Below are positions 54,934 to 64,000 of a stretch of 64,000 bases of DNA, piece after piece. The translations under genes were made by a program, and so were the position numbers. Source of the DNA: Ophioderma brevispina. Its lineage: Eukaryota; Echinodermata; Ophiuroidea; Amphilepidida; Ophiodermatidae. The notes beneath the pieces are model-generated. The model was not told where the DNA came from. It made no database searches and saw only the letters and a program-made list of their open reading frames with translations. Location: the NCBI GenBank assembly GCA_023653785.1, contig JAMKCH010051531.1:37390-101389 (forward strand), written 5' to 3'. The stretch's first letter is position 1. Every line of letters starts with the position of its first letter.

Positions 54934-56883
54934 AAGGCAAACCAAGTGAATGTATGTAATAGTGAATATCAGTCAGTTCATGAGGGGGCTAATCCATATC
55001 ATCACTATCTTCCTTGGAATACATTGAAACATATTCATTTCTAATATGTCTATCTTGGATCACAAACATAGACTAAATCAGGTGCGCTCTAACGCTTGAC
55101 ATCTGTTTTTACAATGTTGGTTTATAATGGTATTGGGCTCTGATCTCTTCGGATTTGCCTTGGAAGATTACTGAATTGTGGATTCTCCTCATTTGGCATA
55201 TTTTTGAAATTCCGACTCCAAATTATGAAGTGTTTTCCATTTCTATTGATTTCTGCCAAGTGACGTCACACATGTCATCTCGTCTCTCGATGCAGAGTTC
55301 CAAGGGACAAAATCCTATCAATGTTGTTTTAAAATCGAGGTGAAGACCTTTCAACTACATGTGAATTATGAGAAACATCCAGCAAGATTTGAAAAATCTG
55401 CCAAATGACAACAAGACTTCCTGGTGTGGGCCGTGGGGTTTGAATCTATCTTGGTTGCAAACCCTAGAAGATGACCGATAGACTCCAACCCGAAAGGAGT
55501 TTTTTTTAATTCTATATTACTTCAGTAAATGGAGTAAAGTAACACTGGGTGTTTCAACTCCAAAATTTATGGATGGCACAGTGGTCTCTACAAACCCTCG
55601 GTCTCTACGGTCATGGTTAAACTCCCTTGACAGTTATGGTCCACATTCCTTGTGAGGTTAGGCCCCCCCCCCAAAACATGATTGTATGGGATAACGGCCA
55701 ATGCACCATAGGGTAGGGCGGGCAGATTTTTATTCTTTTTTTTAATAATGGATTACTACATCAACTCATCACACAGATTCAGTAATGTTTTAATATTGGA
55801 TACTTTTGGACTCTTATATTTGAAAATCTTAAAGAGAATTTGCCAATTACACCAGAACACAAAAATATTGATAAAATTGTTAAAACCTGTAAAACAACTT
55901 AAAAAAGATTTTTTTGAAAGTCAAAAAAAATTAGGGTAGGATTACTTTTGTACAGGCTTAATTTTCAAAGTAGGGTTGGGCTGGTTACTCCAATACAATT
56001 TTTTTTTTTTTGCCTATTTTGCAATTGAGCCTTACACGGCTCAAGAAGTGACAGGGACAAATTGTTTTGTGCTGTCAATCAAGTGCTGTCAATTGAAAGG
56101 ACTAACTCCGATTGTGGTATTAAAAACAGGTGTCAGCCTGGGAAATGATTCCCCTTTCTTTGCACTTGTTAAATGCTCAGTCACAAGCCCATTATTTGCT
56201 AGAAAACAACTTCCACACTGCTCAAGACTGGTGCTGCTTGGTTTGACTTTGAAATTGGGTGAGTGTCCTTTTTTCATGTGTAATTTTGGCAGGGTCTGGG
56301 ACTGTCCTGTACAATCTTCTTTCAGTCTTGAGTAGTCGGGAGCATGTGGCAAACCCAGGGTGGCAAATTTTAAAATCCACCCTGATTGTGGCATTTCTTT
56401 TTTCACATGGGCATTTTTTTCACCTGGGCAAGTGGTTAGCAGATGAGTGGGCCACATCACGAGTAGTTGTGTGCAGTTTTAAAGTGGTTGTAATTATGAG
56501 TCTGACTCCAGGGGGAGAGAGGATGCAAGCCAACTGGGTATGTTAAATTGGCGACTGACAGAAAGATTAAGATAGTTGCGTCCCCATGTGGCGAGGTATC
56601 AACAACTCGGCGACTCCTATAATCGAGAGAGCAGTCTTGGACAGCAACATATCACAACCGGCACCATCGTGTAAAGGTCAGCGACTGATAGGGGACTGAA
56701 CGAGTGCCGATTAAACGTGCTGATCGTCTTGATGTCATAAATGTTGTCGCATGCTGCTAGGCGATTCGAAGGTTGACGGGAAATCGCAGACTAATCATCC
56801 CAGACTAATCATCCTGGTTGGGATAAAAATTGTAAATTTTGCAACAAGTGTTTTCATATGTGTGGACTGTATTAAATTTCAAA
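54934..56883. other. Non-coding stretch, nothing recognised
   Basis: No gene recognised. The overlapping frames at 55976-56546 (both strands) show no domain. A C run lies at about 55663-55672 and T runs near 54685 and 56000. Confidence 0.4.
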
Positions 56884-57010
56884 TCTCCAATTTTACCGGA
56901 AGTGGTCAGCATTTTGTTGTTGGGAAGAAAAAATACTATTTTTCTATGTTTACCCTTTGAAATGTTAGTACTAAAAGATGCATACCTGCCAACTAGGAAG
57001 ATTTAATCTT

Positions 57011-57076
<66 letters not shown>

Positions 57077-57428
57077 TTTTGCAAAGAAAAATATTTCTAA
57101 AAGTCAGAAGAAAATTACCAAAGTTGGAGTCCATGCCCCTTTGTCAGCCCCTCATGGCCCCTTCAGGCAATGCTAAGGCGGCTCCTGGAACATCAGGCCA
57201 AAAGACAGACCTTGGACCCCATTTTGCTGGTGGGTGAGTGCCATTGGGCTGTACCGTCGTGCAATTCTGCACTTCATAAGTGAAGATTTTTGACTTTCCA
57301 AGTGGCAGGTGTGAAGATGTTTGATTTGGATGTTAGGAGCAAAACAAAAAAGTGACCCAATGTGGTTGACCAATAGAATTTACAGAGTAATTATATGGGG
57401 CTTACAAAAACACATTTTTAGCTCTCGC
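56884..57428 (-). mobile_element. TTAA MITE family A, partial copy split by an insertion
   Basis: On the minus strand it matches family A (AATTTTACCGGAAGTGGTCA, TTTACCCTTTGAAAT and, after the insertion, GATGTTTGATTTGGATGTTA, GACCCAATGTGGTTGACCAA). The family A sequence stops at 56980 and resumes at 57314. The outer ends are truncated or diverged; no TTAA borders were seen. Confidence 0.7.
56981..57313. mobile_element. Inserted element with CAYACCTGCCA ends and 59 A
   Basis: 333 bp with inverted ends CATACCTGCCAACTAGG and CCAAGTGGCAGGTGTG. AAGATG is directly repeated on both sides (56975-56980 and 57314-57319), consistent with a 6-8 bp target duplication. Inside lies a run of 59 A (57015-57073), near the left end and therefore not a retrotransposon tail in the + direction. 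No coding frame. Confidence 0.75.
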
Positions 57429-59284
57429 CACTGCCCTAGCTAGGCTCAAACTTTTAATTCCAACCCTCAGAGCTGCAGCAGCAGTATTGATATATATTGT
57501 TGTATCGTCAATACATATCACTGCAATACAGATGCAGTAGAAGTGAATCAAACTTGTTAGTAAAACCTGAATGCACCAGGCGGTGGAGGCCACGCTTCAT
57601 TATAGCACTCACCAAAATTTCAAAAGAAGTTACAACAGCAATACGTAGTGCAAACACAACCATTGGGCGCTTTGATTGGGTCGGTCATGGGTGTTACCCA
57701 ATGACCCACAAACGACCTCGTCCTCGTTTGTTATTAATACCGGAAAAACAAAAATCAGAAATAACCCTTCCAGTGAGTTGATTCTTCAGCTCAGCTCCAA
57801 CGGTTTTGGAATAAGAAAATATTCTGTGACAACATATAAAAAATTAAGAATTTTTCGTCAAGATTTGCTTTACCCGTGTTAACCCAATGGCAATGTCTGA
57901 AATTGGGATTTCTTTTCTTGCCGCCTCTCCCTGGAATGAACTATAAGCTACCAAATGCTGGAGTAAGATGTAATCAGATTTCTTTGGTGATGTGTCTTCC
58001 TGTGAGGACCCTGATCAGGTGTTTCAACCAATTGCCATAATGTTGCATGTTCCTAACTTATTACTGACACTGTAATATGCTTTCAAAGAGTTTTAAAAAA
58101 TTTAAGAAAGCGACAAAATATTTCATGAATTATCTAAAAATTACCAAAGTAACTAGGCGCTTTGTGGGCTAAATGAGTCTGGGTTTTCAGCCTATCAATA
58201 GATAGGCTTATATTCCATCAAGTGAATATTTTCTGTCAAGGGCATCCACTAACATATAAACTAAGTCCGGTTTTTGTATCCTGTCAAATTCTCGTGAATT
58301 CACACTTATGCAAGTATTAAATTACTGGTGCTTTCTAATAATGAAAACAATTTTTTGAAATTTTTGATTTTGTCCTTATTAATTGTTTTTTTTTGGGTAA
58401 TTTTTTGTATTTTTTGCCCTGATTCCAAGGTGACAATAGTAGGACATTTTTTCTGCAGCCTCACTTTTCCTAGCTGCTATGTTGTATAATCCTAGCCTTG
58501 ATATTTCCTTGCAGCCTAAGGTTTTACCTGGGTTGGTCATGGTGCTGCCAATTACATGTTTGCTAATAGCTATGGTCATGGACTTTTAGCAAGACACGTC
58601 CATGTCTGTTTGGTATAACACAAGCTCAGTACCTCTTGGTCAGACAGATGTGCATTAGCCTATGCTTGTATCAGTAGTTTTACAATGGATTATATATACT
58701 ACCATTTAACATTTCTGTACATTTAAAAAATGGTTTATATTCTTTAAAATGTAAACTTAAGTATTTCCAAAATAAGCCCCATTATGCATGCCACCCAATC
58801 AATAATACTTTCTGCTCATTTATTCTGGTCGTCAGAATAGTATATCTAATAACCTATAAAATCTATAATATTTTTTTTTCTAATTCAAAATAATGTCTGA
58901 ATGTCTTGGATCCACAAACCTGTCCTGTGTGTGTGTGTATGTGTGTCCATGTCTGTATCCCATTCTGTGCCTGTCCCTCTGGATGTTGCATGTTTGTAGG
59001 TTGTGCCTATATGTTCGTGTTTGTATAGACATAATGTCAAAAATAATAATTAACAATTTGAACAAATCTGTTGCTCAGAGCACAGACCAAGAAACCTATT
59101 TGTATGTACATGTACTTGTCCTAGATGTGTGTTTGTTTTGTGTGTATGTATGTAGCATGTATGTATGCCTTATAGTTTTCCATGCGTTTGTGTGAGCTGC
59201 ATGCATGGATGGTGGATGGGGGGATGGGACGGACGACTGCCGGAGGGGATGGATGGAGGATGGACGACGGACTGCCACCGGCAT
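57429..59284. other. Non-coding stretch with TG-rich microsatellite
   Basis: 57545-57895 carries two overlapping + frames without recognisable domains. 58925-58950 and 59130-59170 are TG- and TATG-rich simple sequence; 59195-59275 is GGAT/GGAC-rich. Confidence 0.45.
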
Positions 59285-59288
59285 TACA

Positions 59289-59374
59289 ATAATAAAGTTA
59301 GTGTCCAATGTAAAGAATGCCGTAATAACTTATCTCATTATTACGGCAATTCCTTTGGACATTAACTTTATTAT
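59289..59374. mobile_element. Tiny hairpin MITE, 86 bp
   Basis: ATAATAAAGTTAGTGTCC ... GCCGTAATAA, an 8-9 bp loop, then TTATTACGGC ... GGACATTAACTTTATTAT. It is a nearly perfect stem of about 38 bp with a minimal loop, non-coding. Confidence 0.75.
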
Positions 59375-61675
59375 ATGTATAATGTTTCTTTCTAGTACCT
59401 AATTTAGCTAATTAACTCATTAGAGGACTTCGGAAAAGTGATCCTTTGTGCTCAAACTTTAGCTTTTCGTTAACATAATAACTCTATATGTATAGCAAGA
59501 TTGATGTTAGAGTTAATAGTGTTCAGACGTTACTTTATTTATATTGTTTAAAAACAGATACATGTTTGTCTTTATGTCTGTCCTGTCATTTCGGGTAAAG
59601 TGTTGTAATTTGTTTCTCTCCTCCCAAACCTGAGCCAATTTTCAAGCCAAATTAGGTCGAACCCTAGTCCCAGCTTGGTTCATATAGGGTTTTCACAGAT
59701 TGGGCCAATCTTCAAAAATCTTCTGAATTTGTTTTTCAGTCGCAGATAAATTGCTATAGACACCAATCTGGGTCAGAAGATCCACTGGCCCAAAACCAAT
59801 ATTGGGGTATTAACAATTGGATTCAAATGTCACATGGCATGTGAATCAATTCAGTTGTAAGAATCACTCAACATTCTGACTACTGTGACCCATTATGGGT
59901 TGTTAACAGATTGGGTCCAAGCTCATGTGTGCATTAAAGGGCTTTTGTCAGTTAGGGTAAGTTTATATTAATTTGTTCTCTTCTGCCTAAACAATTGAAC
60001 CAATTGCACCCCAGCTTGCGTCAGAAGAGCCCTGACTCATGGAGTGTGTTCATAGAATGACACCCATTGACCCCTATATGACCTTTTAAACCCATCATAC
60101 CAGTGTTTCACATTTTGCGATCACAAGAGAGGCCAAGACGTGTGGTTTCGAGAACCACCTTGTTCTTAATTACCAACATTTTTTGTACCACTAGTCAATT
60201 TGTTTATCATAGTATTTTCCATTGTAAGTAAAATAAGGCCGTCACAAATATGTCCTCTTGAAGACCATCACTTGATAGCTTCTTTCTGCATCATTGCTGC
60301 TCTTGTTCGGTGTTAGTAATAGATTTTTTTTTTGGGATTTACAACGACCTTATTTGGCAAAATTTCCCCCAAACTGTGCATACACAATACACTCTGTAAG
60401 CAAGCTATGCAGGCCTTTCCCTCTGCAAAGTGTTATAAATTAATCACATACAAAATGTAAGAAGCTTTAATGATTAACATTTTATTGTATTAAAATCATT
60501 TTTGGCATCTAGCTTTATTAAACATCTGTTATGCAAGCTTGAAATGCTTTTAATTCACTTATAATTCACTTATTATCCTTAACTTCTTTTTATTTGATAA
60601 AATATTACAATTACTTCCTGCACCCTTGGCCTACCAGGGTTTCAACAATAATATCCATTATGTTATGGAGCACATTACCAATAATCAACCTGGGCATAAC
60701 GTAATTGCTGTGAATCGGCTTGCAACAGCCCCCTTGTGAGCCACATTTTTGCAAATATTCTTATTCTGCACCTGGCCATTATCTTGTCCACTCTTTTAGA
60801 CTCCCTTATTTACCCTCGACCCTGGTAAAGTCACAATATATCTCGTATTTCTGATTGTGAAGGATTACCATCATTGATCTCTATACAATGGATTGGAAAT
60901 CGGGGCTTCGTCATTGAAGCACTGATAGCCTATGGGTCATCAAAAAAGAGCACAAGCAGGTGGTTTAGAGCTGGTCATTTACACAAAATTTGTTCCCCTT
61001 GAAATGTGGATAAGCGACAAAAACAGACTATAGAATCAAAAGCCAATTCGTGAGTCTCATGTATATTGAAGTTTGTCGTTCGTATTGGATACATGTCTCT
61101 AAACTAAAACGGGCACCCAGATACAACTTTCTGTTAAACGAGGGTGTCTGAAATGCTATTGTGTTCATACTAAATGTCCACCGTTTTGCTTGCTTCATCA
61201 ATCCACAATTTACTGTTGTGTGATCCAATCCTTTTATAGAGGATCAGTGGGAAAATTTTCCATGATCCATTATCATGCCCCTGTGTAAAACCTATTTCCA
61301 ATACGAATAAATCACAGCAATCTCATCATAGTGCGCGTTCAACACGCCATAGAAAACGTTTTACACAATTTGGCCACTCGCCAGTGGTGCTAGTACCCCC
61401 ACTGCCCTAGGCACCGACACAGGCCACTGAGTGTGCCATTTGCCTGTGCAACTTGGCAAATGGTGCACTTGCACTGGTGCACTCATTGGCTTTTGTCCGT
61501 GGGGTTGCACCTGGGGCCTTTCAATGTACAGATAATTTTTGAGTTTGTAGTTGTTGACACTACTAGAAAGCTTGTCTTCTCAAGAAAACTTCTTTTATAA
61601 TTCTCCATAAAGGAAAGCATATTGAAGGCCCACTCGTCATGCAAGAAAAAAAACTCGTTTTTATGCGATGTGTAA
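59375..61675. other. Non-coding stretch, nothing recognised
   Basis: No supportable gene or repeat border. A GC-richer patch lies at 61370-61500. Confidence 0.4.
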
Positions 61676-63366
61676 AAATAAACAAAAAAAATTGGAAACT
61701 TTGTTTGTTGAGTTATATCTCATTTCATTTGATGGTTGTTTTCACAGTGTTGAATATCAGTGGAAATGGGTTATTCGTTTCCCTTTACAATGACAACCTA
61801 ATTTGTTCACAATCACCGCTTCCGATGGCTGATTCCTCTCCTTGATTACAGTGCGATCTCAAACAAAAATTTGCATAACTGATCCTCTCTGCATTCATCT
61901 ATTGATTTCAAGCTTTTCATTGATAGGGAATACTTTTGAGTTTATGAATCAATGTTGTTTTACGGGATAGGTTTTTCATAGAAAGTGCCAGGTGTTCAAT
62001 ATGGATGGAATGAACATTGATTCTTCTTGTTTTTGGTCACTTCTTCAGATGGTCCTTTGTGTTTTGAGCCTATTCATGAATCACTCCAGATTGTCCACCC
62101 TGGAAAAGGCTCATGCCAGCTTGAAGCTGGTGTATCCCGAATCAAGTTGGTGGCAATGTTTGGATTGAGCCCTTGCATGATCTCCTAACTCATAGCAAGA
62201 ATTTCGTGAACCAATGAAGTTCAAGGACACGACCCAAAGTAGACGCCCAGGAAGCAACAAACAGTCGCAGAAGACCACTCTACATTGCCCTTGCAGTTTG
62301 CTTCAAACTGTAGACTATCAGTTCAGAACTTTGCAGCAAAGACATGCAATACATTAGGGCAGACGTTCTCATGATCAACTGTCCCCAACATAGGCTCATG
62401 AAGCCCATCTCTAAACAATAAAACCAGCTAGGAAACTAAAAGGAATGACGTTCACTTCGGCTGGTGTCCGCACACCGCCACGGAACTTAACATGGGGGGG
62501 GGAGTGTATGTTGTTTTCAGTGGACGAATCGAGATTCTGGTAAGTTTTGATGGCCGAGTAAATTAATTGAGAGAACGTTGAGAAAGTTTTGCAAATTGCT
62601 GTATCATTACCAATGACATCTTTTTGGAGGGGGAAGCGTGATGGTGTGGGCCGGGATAATCAATGACCAGGCAAAACCAGACTGGTGGTAATTGGTGGAA
62701 ATCTTAACGCACTCAACTATCGTGACAATATCCTTCAGCCTGTTGCAGTACCATTTTTTGCATGATCTTGGACCTATTCGTGTTTACAAGACCAACACTC
62801 GCCCTCATAGGGCCAGAGTCAACAATGACTACCTTCGGAATGAGGGAATTGAGAGGAGGATGGAATGGCCTGCCATCAGCCCGACCTAAACCCATTGGAC
62901 ACTCCTGGGATCAGCTGGTCGTGCTGTACGCCCTAGAGGTGACTGAATGAAACACTTTGGGCGACTTGAGTCAGATCCTCCTTGAAGAATGCATACCATC
63001 CCTCAGCAACGTGTGACCCGATGAACCAAGCACGAGGAGAAGTATCAAATGCTGTTTTGGCGGCATATGGACTTCCACTCAATATTAAGGTAAGTGACCA
63101 ATGTTTTGCATGAAAAGTTTAACATTACAACTCATTACTGATGCAACTGATTGTTCTTTGGAGAAAAAATAATAGCAATTTGGCCATTTTGTTTGAGACC
63201 TTGTCTTGCAAGGAAGATTACTCAAACCATGAATTTTTGGTTTTAAAAATGAGGTGTCACTGTAAAGAAAATAAATACCATTTCACTGATACTAAATACC
63301 ATGAAACATCAAATACAATGAAGAAACGCACAAAAGTTTCAAACTTTTTTTGTTGAGGAGTTGATT
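61676..63366 (+). mobile_element. Probable Tc1-like transposon span
   Basis: The transposase remnant at 62110-63095 is bracketed by a candidate inverted pair: AACAAAAAAAATTGGAAACT at the left (about 61680-61705) and, on the opposite strand, CAACAAAAAAAGTTTGAAAC at the right (about 63331-63356). A-richness weakens this evidence, and no TA target duplication was resolved. Confidence 0.4.
62110..63095 (+). pseudogene. Tc1/mariner-type transposase pseudogene
   Basis: Fragments in several frames follow the Tc1 transposase order: LEAGVSRIKLVAMFG (N-terminal helix-turn-helix), RRPGSNKQ, FSVDESRFW (about 62513-62540, first catalytic Asp), GGGSVMVWAGI (about 62626-62660), YHFLHDLGP, TRPHRARVNNDYL (about 62789-62830), MEWPAISPT (about 62860-62887) and, after another shift, SWDQL and LGDLSQILLEE. 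In active relatives the DNARPH Asp and the SPDLNP Asp are part of the DDE/D triad region; here they read as Asn/Thr and Thr. With multiple stops and frameshifts the gene is dead. Confidence 0.85.
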
Positions 63367-64000
63367 TGCCCGCCAAATCGTGATCACTATAATGACAACT
63401 TGACTAACAACAGACACCGGAAAGCCCTTGAAATTAAGCTCCAACATCTCGTGTTAACATTTTGATCACAACAAATTTCATTCAGGTTTTTAAGTCCAGT
63501 GTTACATTTTTATAATGCGGACTATTTACAGACAGAGGGCCCCAAAAAAAAATTATATCCCCATTCTGAACTTAGTTCAGCGGGACAATAAAGACTGCTA
63601 AAGAGTTTAATGTGCAGACAGATATGTAGGTCTATTTTGTTTGAGTACGCGGATGTTTTATTATTGTCTCATGTAGAGCCACTCGAATACGTTTTACAAA
63701 GGTGGTAGCCTTTAAAAAAGCGGCACGGCCCGGTTCAATCAGAAAATAGAAATTCTTCATTTGCCTCTAAATGATTCTAGGCTTTGAAGAATGAGAACAT
63801 TTACACATAAAAAATCACATACCTCAAAACATATAGGGATGTTTACTGAGGCAGGCCCGTAAGCCAGGAATTTAGCGGGGGGTGGGGATTTGCCAGAAGC
63901 GTACTTTTGCGTACTCAAAAATATTTTTCGGCTCGCTGCGCTCGCCAGTTGACACACAATTTTTCACCGTCGTCTTCCAAATTCGGAAGAGGGGGGTGGG
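63367..64000. other. Non-coding end with dispersed-repeat edge
   Basis: From about 63848 the sequence (GGCCCGTAAGCCAGGAATTT, GGGGGGTGGGG, TCGGCTCGCTGCGCTCGCC) has the look of a dispersed repeat that continues past the window edge. No gene seen. Confidence 0.45.

Noticed and set aside
56089..56546. 95-123 codon frames on both strands
   Set aside because: No recognisable domain, no splice sites in context, and mutually overlapping.
57015..57073. Poly(A) tail of a retrocopy
   Set aside because: The A-run lies inside an element with inverted ends and near its left border; nothing upstream looks like a processed transcript.
57545..57882. Two overlapping + strand frames near a possible transposon remnant
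   Set aside because: I could not match them to any reverse transcriptase or transposase motif, so no call is made.

Overview
The window is animal genomic DNA. It is AT-rich, almost all non-coding, and dense with short inverted-repeat transposons. It carries one recognisable protein gene, on the + strand with standard GT/AG introns: the 3' half of a mixed-lineage kinase (MLK; MAP3K9/10/11/21 type). The five exons found at 21901-32554 encode about 608 residues of the C-terminal regulatory tail and end at a TGA stop. The SH3, kinase, leucine-zipper and CRIB exons were not found and should lie upstream of the window or beyond an intron larger than 21.9 kb. A divergent MLK tail, a decayed CR1/L2-like LINE, a decayed Tc1-like transposase and many TTAA- or TA-flanked MITEs suggest an invertebrate, plausibly a marine deuterostome such as an echinoderm or hemichordate. 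That placement is inference.

Layout. 1-21900 has no supportable gene. It holds a T-rich low-complexity block (about 4010-5600), a roughly 49-bp tandem array (6617-7033), two tandem duplications of about 180 bp (9207-9562, 11521-11872), several MITEs and a tRNA-like SINE. 21901-32554 is the MLK tail. Its four introns contain at least seven inverted-repeat elements; one ends 33 bp before the exon 3 acceptor, and one foldback element has been split by a hAT-like insertion. 32555-52293 is intergenic: probable 3' UTR, then MITE families, a 30-bp array, a 20-bp array, a roughly 660-bp palindrome, and scattered repeats. 51358-52080 is a C-rich, strand-asymmetric block. 52294-54933 holds two TTAA MITEs, one directly joined to a LINE reverse-transcriptase pseudogene. 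56884-57428 is a MITE copy split by another transposon that contains 59 consecutive A. 61676-63366 is a dead Tc1-like element.

Functionally, only the MLK gene is likely to encode a cellular protein. In this family an upstream kinase domain activates JNK/p38 cascades, and the tail is the Ser/Thr-Pro-rich part that receives feedback phosphorylation. The most unusual coding feature is a His/Ser/Pro-rich stretch built on repeated Ser-Pro-Ala-His-His in the last exon, followed by a conserved MLK C-terminal block and a short acidic extension. The rest of the window is mainly a record of transposon layering. I found no clear evidence for a wholly new multi-gene system.
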